Origin: Paenibacillus sp. ACRRY
GTDB lineage: Bacteria; Bacillota; Bacilli; Paenibacillales; Paenibacillaceae
Assembly: GCF_022346995.1 (NCBI RefSeq)
Contig: NZ_JAKRNM010000004.1
Span: forward strand, 310,001-374,000
Direction of reading: 5' to 3'
DNA length: 64,000 nucleotides
Shown here: one piece after another, positions 36,639-46,006 of the stretch
Layout of the letters: every line of letters starts with the position of its first letter
Position numbering within the stretch: the first letter of the stretch is position 1
Program-made: the position numbers and the translations under genes
Notes under the pieces: model-generated
Told to the model about the DNA's origin: nothing
Databases searched by the model: none
Seen by the model: only the letters and a program-made list of their open reading frames with translations

Positions 36639-36735
36639 TTTGATAACGCTTCCTCATTTTCCGTTGATACAATGATCTCATGAAGTGAGGTCATTAACCG
36701 AAACGAATCATTTCGGATTACGGGAGGACATGCGA

Positions 36736-38241
36736 ATGTCGTTTAAAGTGGCATTTATCGGGGCAGGAAGTATCGGTTTTACAAGGGGTTTGCTGCGGGA
36801 TTTGTTGACGGTACCGGAGTTTAACAACATAGAGATTGCGTTCTGCGATATTAATCAGCAGAATCTGGACATGGTGACAGAGCTATGCCAGCGGGATATT
36901 CGTGAGAACGGACTCAATATTCAGATTCAGCCTACCACAGACCGAAAAGAGGCGCTTAAGGACGCGAAGTATGTACTGTGTACAATTCGTGTTGGAGGGC
37001 TGGAGGCATTCGCAACCGATGTGGATATTCCACTCAAATATGGGGTGGATCAATGTGTCGGCGATACGTTGTGTGCGGGAGGCATTATGTATGGGCAGCG
37101 CGGAATTGCCGAAATGCTGGACATCTGCAAGGATATTCGCGAACAGGGTGCACCGGACGTGCTGCTCCTGAATTACTCCAATCCAATGGCCATGCTAACA
37201 TGGGCTTGCAATAAATATGGCGGCGTACGTACCATCGGATTGTGTCACGGTGTGCAGCATGGACATCACCAAATTGCGGAAGCATTCGGATTGAAGATGA
37301 ATGAAGTGGATATTGTGTGCGCGGGTATCAACCATCAGACCTGGTACATCAAGGCATCTCACGAAGGCAAAGACCTTACAGGTGATTTGCTTGAAGCTTT
37401 TGAAAAACATCCGGAGTACAGTCGTACCGAGAAAGTCCGGATCGATATGCTGCGCCGCTTCGGTTACTACAGCACGGAATCGAACGGGCACCTTAGCGAA
37501 TATGTGCCATGGTACCGCAAACGTCCAGAAGAGATTCAGGACTGGATTGATCTGGGCAACTGGATTAACGGAGAGACGGGCGGGTATTTACGCGTGTGTA
37601 CAGAGGGTAGAAACTGGTTCGAGACGGATTTCCCCAATTGGATGAAGGATGAACCGATGCAATTTGTTCCGGAAAAACGTGGCGGAGAACATGGTTCATA
37701 CATTATAGAAAGTCTGGAAACGGGACGTGTATATCGCGGTCACTTTAATACCATTAATAACGGCGTGATCTCCAACCTCCCGAATGATGCAATTATTGAA
37801 GCACCAGGATATGTGGATCGCAACGGCATCTCGATGCCGCATGTCGGTGATCTTCCACTGGGTCCAGCTGCGGTATGTAATGTGAGTATTTCGGTGCAAC
37901 GGCTTGCGGTTGAAGCGGCTGTACACGGAGATGACAAGCTGCTTCGTCAAGCATTCATGATGGATCCGCTTGTTGGTGCCGTATGTAATCCAAAAGAAAT
38001 TTGGCAAATGGTTGACGAAATGCTGGTTGCTCAGGCGCAGTGGCTGCCGCAATATGGTGAAGCCATTGCAGCCGCAGAAGCCAGACTTGCTGCCGGTGAT
38101 CTTATTCCTACGAAGGAATATGAAGGTGCAGCACGTCTCAAGGTGAAAACGATCGAAGAGATGCAGCAGGATCGTGATGCAGCGAACAAAAATGCGGGTG
38201 AGTCCGATAAGGGGAAAGACCGCGAGAAAGTGCAGCAATAA
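36736..38241 (+). CDS. GH4 alpha-galactosidase/alpha-glucosidase, MelA-type
   Basis: A 501-residue family 4 glycosidase, which uses NAD+ and a divalent metal in a redox mechanism. The Rossmann start is 'VAFIGAGSIGFTRGLLRDL'; 'NYSNPMAMLTWA', 'GLCHGVQHGH' (metal-binding Cys and His) and 'CAGINHQTW' follow. It is cytoplasmic, so it acts on imported sugars. The last 30 residues are a charged extension not typical of the family. The ATG at 36736 has GGGAGG 8 bases upstream. An AraC regulator precedes it and a strong terminator follows. Confidence 0.87.
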   Translation: MSFKVAFIGAGSIGFTRGLLRDLLTVPEFNNIEIAFCDINQQNLDMVTELCQRDIRENGLNIQIQPTTDRKEALKDAKYVLCTIRVGGLEAFATDVDIPLKYGVDQCVGDTLCAGGIMYGQRGIAEMLDICKDIREQGAPDVLLLNYSNPMAMLTWACNKYGGVRTIGLCHGVQHGHHQIAEAFGLKMNEVDIVCAGINHQTWYIKASHEGKDLTGDLLEAFEKHPEYSRTEKVRIDMLRRFGYYSTESNGHLSEYVPWYRKRPEEIQDWIDLGNWINGETGGYLRVCTEGRNWFETDFPNWMKDEPMQFVPEKRGGEHGSYIIESLETGRVYRGHFNTINNGVISNLPNDAIIEAPGYVDRNGISMPHVGDLPLGPAAVCNVSISVQRLAVEAAVHGDDKLLRQAFMMDPLVGAVCNPKEIWQMVDEMLVAQAQWLPQYGEAIAAAEARLAAGDLIPTKEYEGAARLKVKTIEEMQQDRDAANKNAGESDKGKDREKVQQ

Positions 38242-38258
38242 TCGTAAGATTCATCTGA

Positions 38259-38480
38259 TCAGAAGATAAGTCGAATGTGAACCATGACAAGGCCCACTCC
38301 AATGTGTTGGAGGGGCCTTGTTTTTTTATTTTTTCTCCACGAGATGAACGGCAAAAGCAAATGAAGTATCCCCTGAGGAAACTTCATGTTGTATTGGTTA
38401 GTATTGCACCCGGACAATAGGAGCACAGATCCAAGCAGGATAAAGGTAGTCCACACTCTCGCTGAATTAATGAAGTTAAT
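38259..38480 (-). CDS. Possible small lipoprotein with ATT start
   Basis: A 73-codon minus-strand frame. GGGGAGG lies 8 bases before an ATT codon at 38480; the next residues form a hydrophobic segment ending 'LLLSGC', a textbook lipobox. There is no ATG, GTG or TTG at a sensible place. The 3' part is encoded by the antisense of the GH4 terminator, which argues against a real gene of this length. It may be a remnant. Confidence 0.25.
   Translation of the reverse strand: MNFINSARVWTTFILLGSVLLLSGCNTNQYNMKFPQGILHLLLPFISWRKNKKTRPLQHIGVGLVMVHIRLIF
38288..38327 (+). terminator. Terminator after GH4 gene
   Basis: A 14-bp stem with one bulged A (38288-38302 with 38307-38320, loop TGTG) is followed by seven T. 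Confidence 0.9.
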
Positions 38481-38635
38481 CTCAAACACCTCCCCAATAT
38501 ATTCCATACGAAAAGCAGGGGAGGAATGTTGCTCAGAAGAATGAGTATTTACATCACAACACATATTACCTTTACACACATAGTAATATGTCTTATAGTA
38601 TACACAGGAAAGAAGAAAGTCGGTGAGTGGGGCAG

Positions 38636-38995
38636 ATGGATGAGCAAGCCATTAACAGTGATTTAATTCGGGGTAACATTGACCCCATTATTCTAAGTGT
38701 ACTTATACCGGAGGATAACTATGGATACAGCATTATCAAGGAGATCTACCGGAAGAGTGGAGAGCGGTTTGAACTCAAGGAACCTACGCTGTATTCCAGT
38801 CTGAAACGTCTAGAGAAGGGTGGTTATGTTGAATCCTATTGGGGGGGAGAGACACAGGGAGGACGGCGTAAATATTACCGGATTACCCTGGATGGACGTG
38901 AAATTTATAAGCAGCAGGTCCAAGCTTGGCAAGCAGCCAAATCGCTTATCGACTGTATGATTATTTCCGCTCAAGGAGGAGATGAAGGAATATGA
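38636..38995 (+). CDS. PadR-family transcriptional regulator
   Basis: A 119-residue PadR-type winged-helix repressor: 'GNIDPIILSVLIPEDNYGYSIIKEI', with 'EPTLYSSLKRLEKGGYVESYW' as recognition helix and wing, and 'RRKYYRITLDG'. GGTGAG lies 8 bases before the ATG. The stop overlaps the next gene by four bases. PadR proteins commonly repress their own operon with a membrane protein, as here. Confidence 0.87.
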   Translation: MDEQAINSDLIRGNIDPIILSVLIPEDNYGYSIIKEIYRKSGERFELKEPTLYSSLKRLEKGGYVESYWGGETQGGRRKYYRITLDGREIYKQQVQAWQAAKSLIDCMIISAQGGDEGI

Positions 38996-39684
38996 CAATG
39001 GAAGCTCGTATTACGCGCCATGTGAATCGTCTTTTTGAACAGGCACCGGACACCCAGGCCAATCGGGAATTAAAAGAAGAGATTCAGAGCAACCTTACGG
39101 CTAGAATTGAAGATTATGTTGAACAGGGAATGAATGAGGATCAGGCGTTTCAGAACGCAATTGAGCATGTAGCCGGCTTAGATGATATCTTTACCGGTAA
39201 CCACCAGGTGCAGCGGGTTCCTTATTGGACGGCTGTTTTACAGTCAGCTCTGATCTACAGTTTGATTGCCTGGATTATTACGATTCCAATGAGGATACTT
39301 GTGGAAGGGAATGTATTAAACAACTTGCTCATGATTGTCAGCCTATTTGTTGGTGGAACGTATGTATTTTATATGTTGAAGAACAAAAATAATCATCAGG
39401 ACAGGGAGGACATCACGGTTATTCGTACGCCACTTTTAATGCAGTGGGCGAGAAGATTATGGTGGATATGGGCTGGCTTCATCTTGGTGTTATGGGGAAC
39501 ACAGGCTGCAGTACGCTTTGGCAGCAACCTATGGTATAGCAGACCGATTCAGGTAGAAGGACCGTACCAGTTTGCTGTAATCGCAATTGCGTTTGCCATT
39601 CCCTTATTAAGCGTTATTATTCCTCTAGTCGTGCACAGAGCATATCGGATCGTTAGCAAGTATGAGGTGGGTGATGTGGTATGA
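38992..39684 (+). CDS. DUF1700-type membrane protein
   Basis: A 230-residue protein. The N-terminal 65 residues are the helical 'permease prefix' type domain ('HVNRLFEQAPDTQANRELKEEI' in part, then 'GMNEDQAFQNAIEHVAG') common in proteins encoded beside PadR regulators. Five hydrophobic segments follow from residue 78. Overlaps both neighbours by four bases. It probably works with the PadR regulator in an envelope-stress or membrane-related response; the precise role is unknown. Confidence 0.75.
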   Translation: MTMEARITRHVNRLFEQAPDTQANRELKEEIQSNLTARIEDYVEQGMNEDQAFQNAIEHVAGLDDIFTGNHQVQRVPYWTAVLQSALIYSLIAWIITIPMRILVEGNVLNNLLMIVSLFVGGTYVFYMLKNKNNHQDREDITVIRTPLLMQWARRLWWIWAGFILVLWGTQAAVRFGSNLWYSRPIQVEGPYQFAVIAIAFAIPLLSVIIPLVVHRAYRIVSKYEVGDVV

Positions 39685-40238
39685 CGATAAAGAATAAATG
39701 GATTATAGCTCTCGTTGCGATTGGCGTCATTGGCTTCATTATTGTAGAAGGTATGGTTAATCCGAAATTGAAAGCCGAACAAGCGGAGTACGAAGCGGAG
39801 CAGCAGTATCCAATGACTCATGACTTTGCCGCATTGCAGAAATATCAAAGTCCATACATGGGGGATTTCTCCAATCTCAGTCATTTGAATCAGGCATTGC
39901 CTTTACATGATCAATTGAACGGGTACCAACTGTACCCGGAAACATTCACGGCTCAAGTCAACTACAGCCTGGATACGAGTGAGATGGAGGCGGAAGATCT
40001 TGAGCAAATACTCGTATATAATGCGACTGCCAATTTTGTGCTGATTGATAATCTCAAGCAGGTTGTATATCAGTTCGAGGATACCAGCCATGCATTAAGC
40101 CGTGAAGCAGCGCAGCAATGGGCAGGTACGGAATTGACACTACTTCAGGACCCTGTCCAATGGGATTCCGTGGTACGTTCGAAGCTGGAGAAACCAGCAA
40201 AAGTCCAAGAGGCGTTTTCACAAATTGTTGACAATTGA
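39681..40238 (+). CDS. DUF4825-like membrane-anchored protein
   Basis: A 185-residue protein with an N-terminal membrane anchor (residues 7-24) and an outside domain containing 'KYQSPYMGDFSNLSHLNQAL', a pattern of DUF4825-type domains. It overlaps the previous gene by four bases and ends the PadR operon. Function unknown. Confidence 0.65.
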   Translation: MTIKNKWIIALVAIGVIGFIIVEGMVNPKLKAEQAEYEAEQQYPMTHDFAALQKYQSPYMGDFSNLSHLNQALPLHDQLNGYQLYPETFTAQVNYSLDTSEMEAEDLEQILVYNATANFVLIDNLKQVVYQFEDTSHALSREAAQQWAGTELTLLQDPVQWDSVVRSKLEKPAKVQEAFSQIVDN

Positions 40239-40370
40239 GCTGCATGAAAACTTAGGAAATAGGCAAGACACTCGACTCTTCTCCCATGCTATGTTATTAT
40301 AAGTCTCTGATAACGTGGTAACGAACTAAAGCGTTTGGGTTTTGGTTACAGACATGGAGGGGTTCTAGAG

Positions 40371-41141
40371 ATGAGAAAAAAAGCGATATTACTATTATTC
40401 ATCAGCATATGCATGATCGTTGTAGCAGGTTGTTCCAGCTCGGGAAGCAAGGACGACAACTCCATTATTGTGGGGATTGATGACAAGTTCGCTCCAATGG
40501 GGTTCCGGGATGAACAAAATGAAATTGTAGGCTTCGATATTGATTACGCCAGAGCTGCAGCGGAGAAAATGGGTAAAGAAGTCACATTTCAGCCGATCGA
40601 CTGGTCTTCCAAAGAATCAGAGCTGAACAGCGGCCGGATTGACATGATCTGGAACGGGTACACGATTACGGACGAGCGCAAGGAAAAAGTGCTGTTCACG
40701 AAGCCGTATTTGGAAAATAGTCAGGTTGCGATTACACTGGCCGATTCCCCAATTACGAAGCTGGATGAGCTGGATGGCAAAAATGTGGGATTGCAGGCTC
40801 TGTCCTCAGCGGCCGATGCACTCGCAGCCAGTCCTCTGAAGGATAAAGTGAATGCTTCCGAATTCAAGGATAACGTTCTTGCACTGACGGATCTGAAGAC
40901 GAAACGTCTGGATGCGGTTATCATTGATGAAGTGGTGGCAAGATATTACATGTCGAAGGAAGAGGGAACTTTCAAATTGCTGGATGAATCCCTTGCACCG
41001 GAGCAATATGGTATTGGTATCAAAAAAGGCAACGAGGAATTGCTCGATCAGCTGCAAAAAGCACTGGATGAACTGAATGCAGACGGAACAGCTGCCGAGA
41101 TCTCAACCAAGTGGTTGGGTGAAGACAAGGTGTTGAAATAG
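40371..41141 (+). CDS. Polar amino-acid ABC importer binding lipoprotein
   Basis: A 256-residue family 3 binding protein. The lipobox is 'IVVAGC' near residue 20. 'DDKFAPMGFRDEQNEIVGFDIDYA' in part, 'IDWSSKESELNSGRIDMIWNG' and 'TDERKEKVLFTKPYL' are the typical ligand-site regions of polar amino-acid or cystine-type binders. GGAGGGG lies 8 bases before the ATG at 40371. It is followed by an intercistronic hairpin and then its permease and ATPase. Confidence 0.88.
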   Translation: MRKKAILLLFISICMIVVAGCSSSGSKDDNSIIVGIDDKFAPMGFRDEQNEIVGFDIDYARAAAEKMGKEVTFQPIDWSSKESELNSGRIDMIWNGYTITDERKEKVLFTKPYLENSQVAITLADSPITKLDELDGKNVGLQALSSAADALAASPLKDKVNASEFKDNVLALTDLKTKRLDAVIIDEVVARYYMSKEEGTFKLLDESLAPEQYGIGIKKGNEELLDQLQKALDELNADGTAAEISTKWLGEDKVLK

Positions 41142-41177
41142 ACAGGTTAGCGCCTGACATACGATCAGAACAATATG

Positions 41178-41222
41178 ACCCCGTATTCCTCTTGGAGCAT
41201 CGACTCCATTGGAGTGCGGGGT
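41178..41222 (+). other. Intercistronic hairpin after the amino-acid binding protein gene
   Basis: ACCCCGTATTCC (41178-41189) pairs fully, with two wobbles, with GGAGTGCGGGGT (41211-41222), and an inner TGGAG/CTCCA extends it. There is no T-tract. It resembles the hairpin after phnD and may protect or partly terminate the binding-protein message. Confidence 0.5.
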
Positions 41223-41248
41223 TAACAGATTAGAGGAGACAAAAAATC

Positions 41249-41908
41249 ATGAGTTGGGATTATATATCTACTATTTTGAAGCCTATGCTTGAGGGAGCGC
41301 AGACAACCATCTTTATGTTCTTGCTCGCCATCGTGCTGTCCGTACCGCTTGGATTCGTGGTTACCCTGGCGATGAGAAGCCAAATTAAACCACTGGCATG
41401 GATTGCACATACGTACGTCTATGTCATGCGGGGAACACCACTGCTGCTGCAGGTACTATTCTTCTGCTTCGGTCTTCCGTTGCTTCCTGTGATTGGAGAG
41501 TATCTGGTGTTCGATCGTTTCGTTGCAGCGGCGATTGCATTTATTCTGAACTATGCGGCGTACTTTGCCGAAATCTTCAGAGGCGGTTTGCTCTCCATCG
41601 ACAAAGGGCAGCATGAAGCTGCACAGGTTCTCGGCTTAACCAAGTGGCAGACAATGACCAAAGTCATTATTCCACAGATGATCCGGGTCGTATTGCCTGC
41701 AACGGCAAATGAGTCCATTACGCTGATTAAGGATACGGCTCTGCTCTATGCGGTCGCGGTTCCTGAATTGCTCTACTACGCCCAAGCCGCGGTCAACCGG
41801 GATTTGCAGCTAATCCCATTTTTTGTCGCAGCGATCATGTATCTGCTCATGACACTGGTGCTCACACTGCTGTTCAAGGCGCTGGAGAAGCGGTTTTCAT
41901 TTGAATAA
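41249..41908 (+). CDS. Polar amino-acid ABC importer permease
   Basis: A 219-residue permease with about five helices, family signature 'EIFRGGLLSIDKGQHEAAQVLGLTKWQTM' (the EAA loop). 'GTPLLLQVLFFCFGLP' is typical of the HisM/GlnP family. AGAGGAG is 10 bases before the ATG. It forms a homodimeric channel with the ATPase 33 bp downstream. Confidence 0.88.
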   Translation: MSWDYISTILKPMLEGAQTTIFMFLLAIVLSVPLGFVVTLAMRSQIKPLAWIAHTYVYVMRGTPLLLQVLFFCFGLPLLPVIGEYLVFDRFVAAAIAFILNYAAYFAEIFRGGLLSIDKGQHEAAQVLGLTKWQTMTKVIIPQMIRVVLPATANESITLIKDTALLYAVAVPELLYYAQAAVNRDLQLIPFFVAAIMYLLMTLVLTLLFKALEKRFSFE

Positions 41909-41941
41909 ATTAAATCTGATTAATCAAAGGACTGTCTGCAT

Positions 41942-42697
41942 ATGACACATATTATAGAAGTGAATCAGTTAAGAAAATCATTCGGCACACTTGATGTACT
42001 GAAACAGGTAACCTTCAATGTGACACCCGGTGAAGTCATTGCCGTGATTGGCCCTTCGGGCTCGGGCAAGAGTACGATGCTGCGCAGCCTGATTCATCTG
42101 GAGGATATCTCGGGTGGAACAATTCGCATTCAAGATCAGACGCTGGTTGGCAATGGCCGTTATGCGGGGACTGCGGAGATCCGCAAAATCACGGATCGGA
42201 TGGGGATGGTGTTTCAGCACTTTAATCTGTTCCCGCATCTGACTGTACAAGCCAATCTGGAACTGGCACCGAAGACGTTGAAAAAAGAAAGCACGGCAAT
42301 CATCCGCCAGCGAAGCCTGGAATTGCTCGGTAAAGTAGGGCTGTCCGACAAGGCGGATGCCTATCCGGCCAATCTGTCCGGTGGACAGAAACAGCGCGTG
42401 GCGATTGCCCGCGCATTGATGATGCAGCCAGACATCCTGCTATTTGATGAGCCGACTTCAGCACTTGATCCCGAGTTGACTGGAGAAGTGCTGCGAGTGA
42501 TCAAGGATCTCGCACAGGAGAATATGACGATGATGATCGTTACCCACGAGATGAGCTTCGCTCGTGATGTTGCGGACCGGGTTTTCTTCATGGATAACGG
42601 TGAAATCGCCGAAGAGGGCCCGCCGGAGCAAATTTTCGGAAACCCCAAGCTGAATCGCACCCGAACCTTTCTTCAGCGGGTGGAAGTAGATTCTTAA
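41942..42697 (+). CDS. Polar amino-acid ABC importer ATPase
   Basis: A 251-residue ATPase: Walker A 'GPSGSGKST', Q-loop '[12 protein letters not shown]', signature '[15 protein letters not shown]', Walker B '[15 protein letters not shown]', switch 'VTHEMSFA'. This is the GlnQ/TcyN branch. AAAGGA lies 10 bases before the ATG. A strong terminator follows. Confidence 0.9.
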   Translation: MTHIIEVNQLRKSFGTLDVLKQVTFNVTPGEVIAVIGPSGSGKSTMLRSLIHLEDISGGTIRIQDQTLVGNGRYAGTAEIRKITDRMGMVFQHFNLFPHLTVQANLELAPKTLKKESTAIIRQRSLELLGKVGLSDKADAYPANLSGGQKQRVAIARALMMQPDILLFDEPTSALDPELTGEVLRVIKDLAQENMTMMIVTHEMSFARDVADRVFFMDNGEIAEEGPPEQIFGNPKLNRTRTFLQRVEVDS

Positions 42698-42706
42698 ATC
42701 GAAATG

Positions 42707-42745
42707 AAAGTGGTGCTCCATTAAACATGGAGCACCACTTTTTTT
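42707..42745. terminator. Terminator, probably bidirectional
   Basis: A perfect 15-bp stem (42707-42721 with 42727-42741, loop TAAAC) is followed by TTTT on the plus strand. It also lies at the end of the converging minus-strand lipoprotein gene. Confidence 0.85.
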
Positions 42746-42756
42746 ATGAGTTCATT

Positions 42757-43287
42757 TTAAGAGATGTACCCGTCAAATAACCATTCCCCTTCGGGTGAAC
42801 GCACGAAGGAAAACTCGTACTCGATCGTTCCCTCCGAACCTTTTGTAGTCATAATTCGGGCAATAAAAAGCATGAAGTGGTCTGAATCCTTTTGATCATA
42901 ACCTCTGAACTCGAACTCATCCCAAGGTATACTCTTGATGAAATTTGCTTCATAAGAAGAATCTCCATGCTGAACTACCAATGCATTTCTGCTAGCGGCA
43001 ATCTCCACATTGGGAGAAGATACGGACTCGATATATGCGGTATCTTCTGATTCCATGGCAGCCATGAGTTTAAACGTCATATTCAGGGTTTCTCTCAGGT
43101 TTATCCTGGTTTCCTCGTCATTTACGCTTTCCTGTAGGCGAGTGTTCTCTTCTCTGAGTTCCTTGATGGTTTGGGTCATTTCGGCATTCTGCTCGATCAA
43201 TTGAGTGTTCTCGGCAGGTGCACCGGGCTCACTGCAGCTTGTTAATAGGAAAGCGGCGGATACAAGTAAAACGAATCTTTTATACAT
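42757..43287 (-). CDS. Lipoprotein with short coiled coil
   Basis: A 176-residue lipoprotein. The signal ends 'FLLTSC' near residue 18. Residues about 28-60 are a heptad-rich coiled coil ('LIEQNAEMTQTIKELREENT'), then an alpha/beta domain possibly of the NTF2-like or DUF4440-like kind. ATG 43287 has AAGGAGGG 5 bases upstream. It stands alone. I do not recognise a function. Confidence 0.7.
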   Translation of the reverse strand: MYKRFVLLVSAAFLLTSCSEPGAPAENTQLIEQNAEMTQTIKELREENTRLQESVNDEETRINLRETLNMTFKLMAAMESEDTAYIESVSSPNVEIAASRNALVVQHGDSSYEANFIKSIPWDEFEFRGYDQKDSDHFMLFIARIMTTKGSEGTIEYEFSFVRSPEGEWLFDGYIS

Positions 43288-43774
43288 GGTAACCCTCCTT
43301 ACTCTGGAAAATAGTAACATATATTCTCTGTAAATACATGATTCAATGGACTCCAGATATCAGTAATGGATATATCTATTTTGAGCCGAGTAACGTGCGG
43401 ATGAGCAGTTCAAGAGTGGAGCTTTCATTTGTAAGGGTGTGATCAAAGATTACATAATTACAAATTTATTAATATATATATTTATTTTCCATAACGACAG
43501 TAATCCCCTTACTTCGACAAGGAAATGCATTTATTATGAGGTGGGGTATAGTGTTCGAATCCAGAATCGCTATACGGCTTATCATTATGAGAGGAGGTTA
43601 ATATATCCATTCATAAAGTAACAAAAGTATGTTCCATTAAAGATGGATTGCAAAAGAGAGAGAATTTATTTTTTATCATAAATATGAAAGCGCTTTACTG
43701 ATTGGATATACAGAGAAACATCATTGTTAATTCGCGATATAAGCTACCTATTATGAAGGGAGATTGATTCAAAC
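43288..43774. other. Long leader region upstream of arabinanase
   Basis: Nearly 490 bp, AT-rich, without a gene I can support. A frame at 43439-43621 has no ribosome site and unlikely composition. A GAGGAGG at about 43590 is followed by no start codon. The main feature is a cre-like site at 43685-43698 close to the arabinanase gene. Confidence 0.45.
43685..43698. promoter_or_regulatory. cre-like CcpA site before arabinanase
   Basis: TGAAAGCGCTTTAC matches the cre consensus at 12 of 14 positions with a perfect palindromic core AAAGCGCTTT. It lies 77 bp before the arabinanase start. Confidence 0.5.
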
Positions 43775-45883
43775 ATGCAACGTGTATACAAGTTATGGAA
43801 TAAGCTGACCACGATGATGCTCATATTTGTACTTTTGGCTGTCAGCGTTGGCAGTGGAAATGCATTGGGGGCCGCAAGTTCATCAACAACTTCGAATACA
43901 ACCCGGGTGTCTGTACATGACCCTTCCATTTATTATGATTCGTCCACAAACAAATACTACATTTACGGATCTCATCTGGCTCAGGCCAGCAGCACGGATC
44001 TCCGAAACTGGTCTTACGAGGGAACGCAGGGGTATGCCAATAGTACCTTGTACGCCCCCTCTACCTTCGAAGGGTACTATTACATCAAAAATAAAAACAG
44101 CAACCTATACCTGGATGTCACCGATGGCTCATCTGCCGATGGGACAGGTATTCGGCAGTGGTCCTATAACGGTTCCGACGCACAGAAGTTCAGAATTATG
44201 CATTACGGCAACGGGGACTACTATCTCCTTACTGCCAACTCAGCCTATAAAAGTGCTGTCGACGTGAATAGCGGCTCGGCTGCCGATGGAGCTCTCATTG
44301 AGCAGTGGGCCTATTGGGGCGGTACGATGCAGTTGTTCCGGATCCAGCAAAATGCGGATGGTTCCGTTGCTTTCTTAACCAAGGCATCCGGATATACTAG
44401 TGCACTGGATGTGGCAGCTGGCAGCACGACGGCTGGCGCCAATATACAGCAGTGGAACTACTGGGGCGGAGAGATGCAGAAATGGGAGCTGGTCAAGGCA
44501 GGCGGTACCGGAAATGCATCTCGCAGCTCGGGAGCTGCATTGACATCCGCCTTGGCTGTCTCCTATGCGTGGGCTGGCTATAATGACCAAGACAGTTCTG
44601 GTGGTCATGCGGTATGGGCGCCTGCATCGCCGATCTACAATGCTTCATACACATGGGCGGACGGTTCCAAGGGAGCCTATATGCTGTATTACTCCACTTC
44701 TTCCACCTATATCCGCTCAGCTATCGGATTCGGCGTGTCCAAATCTGTGAAGGGGCCTTACGAATACATCGATACGATCATCTACTCTGGATTCACAAGT
44801 GGAAGCAATCCAATTACGACCACGTCCTCACTTGGAGCCAAAACCGTAAATACGTGGTATCAGCACACCAACATTCCTGAGCTGATCGATAAAGGAAGTC
44901 TGTCCGGCACGCGGAGCGGTTGGTTCTTGAGCAATGGAGGTTTTAACAATACCCTGTTCCCGAATGCCATCGATCCTACCTTAACTTACGACAGTTCCGG
45001 AAAGTTGTGGATGAGCTACGGATCCTGGTCAGGAGGGATTTATATTCTGCAAATCAATCCGGACACCGGACAGCCCATCTATCCGGGATCGGATAACGGC
45101 AATACCGATCGTTATTTCGGCAAGCGCATTGCCGGAGGTTACGGCAAAACAGGAGAAGCTCCCTATATCGTTTATGATAAGGATGCAGGGTATTACTACT
45201 TGTATGTAACTTACGGCGGGTTGGCCAATGAAGGTGGTTACCATATGCGCTTATACCGTTCTACGACCATTGATGGAACTTACACCGATGCTGCGGGCAA
45301 TCAGGCCGTATATGCCTCCGCTTCAGTCGACCAGTCGACTCGAGGCATCAAGCTGTTTGGTAATTATGCATTCTCTGGCATACCGCTCGGTTACAAATCA
45401 GGAGGGCATAACTCCGCTTTTGTAGATACGGACGGAGCAAGGTATTTGATCTATCACACCCGGTTCAATAATGGAACGGAGTATCATGAGGTTCGTGCGC
45501 ATCAGCAATTCCTGAACGCTGACAAATGGCCGGTGACGGCCGTATACGAATTTTTGGGAAGCAGTATCTCTTCCACTGGTTATAGCTCAAGCGACATGGC
45601 GGGAACGTATCAGTTCGTCAACATGGGACTGGATGCTTCCATCAGCGGTGTAGGCATGCTGCCTACCCAAAGCGTGACGCTGAATTCCAATGGTACGATA
45701 ACCGGTGCAGTAACTGGTACGTGGTCCAATACTGCTGGTACGTATTACTGCACGATGGTGATTAACGGGGCGACCTACAAGGGCATATTCTTCAAACAGA
45801 AAAATGAGTCGGCCAGTCATAATGAAGTCATGACCTTCTCGTTAATCGGTTCCAACAATCAATCGATCTGGGGGTCCAAATAG
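43775..45883 (+). CDS. Secreted GH43 arabinanase with nested ricin lectin
   Basis: A 702-residue secreted enzyme. A signal peptide covers about 1-34. The GH43 propeller begins with 'VHDPSIYYD' (catalytic-base Asp) near residue 48 and blade 1 to 'STDLRNW'. A ricin-type beta-trefoil of about 140 residues (near 100-245) is then inserted, with 'GYYYIKNKNSNLYLDV' and three repeats 'IRQWSYNGSDAQKF', 'IEQWAYWGGTMQLF', 'IQQWNYWGGEMQKW'. The propeller resumes at about 258 with 'VWAPASPIY', 'NAIDPTL' and 'GEAPYIVY' (likely catalytic acid). The C-terminal lid domain matches AbnB/YxiA-type endo-1,5-alpha-L-arabinanases. It cuts arabinan side chains of pectin; the lectin probably tethers it to the substrate. 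Confidence 0.85.
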   Translation: MQRVYKLWNKLTTMMLIFVLLAVSVGSGNALGAASSSTTSNTTRVSVHDPSIYYDSSTNKYYIYGSHLAQASSTDLRNWSYEGTQGYANSTLYAPSTFEGYYYIKNKNSNLYLDVTDGSSADGTGIRQWSYNGSDAQKFRIMHYGNGDYYLLTANSAYKSAVDVNSGSAADGALIEQWAYWGGTMQLFRIQQNADGSVAFLTKASGYTSALDVAAGSTTAGANIQQWNYWGGEMQKWELVKAGGTGNASRSSGAALTSALAVSYAWAGYNDQDSSGGHAVWAPASPIYNASYTWADGSKGAYMLYYSTSSTYIRSAIGFGVSKSVKGPYEYIDTIIYSGFTSGSNPITTTSSLGAKTVNTWYQHTNIPELIDKGSLSGTRSGWFLSNGGFNNTLFPNAIDPTLTYDSSGKLWMSYGSWSGGIYILQINPDTGQPIYPGSDNGNTDRYFGKRIAGGYGKTGEAPYIVYDKDAGYYYLYVTYGGLANEGGYHMRLYRSTTIDGTYTDAAGNQAVYASASVDQSTRGIKLFGNYAFSGIPLGYKSGGHNSAFVDTDGARYLIYHTRFNNGTEYHEVRAHQQFLNADKWPVTAVYEFLGSSISSTGYSSSDMAGTYQFVNMGLDASISGVGMLPTQSVTLNSNGTITGAVTGTWSNTAGTYYCTMVINGATYKGIFFKQKNESASHNEVMTFSLIGSNNQSIWGSK

Positions 45884-46006
45884 GATCACCCGCCCATTAG
45901 ACGATATAACATCGAACACATTTAAGATTCATTAAAGGTTTGTCCTCTACGATGGTTCCTATAAGCCTCAGGTGCTTAACAGAAACCAAGAAGGAGGATT
46001 TATCAT

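Noticed and set aside
36640-36656. cre site before the GH4 gene
   Set aside because: TGATAACGCTTCCT has three or more mismatches to the consensus, too weak to list.
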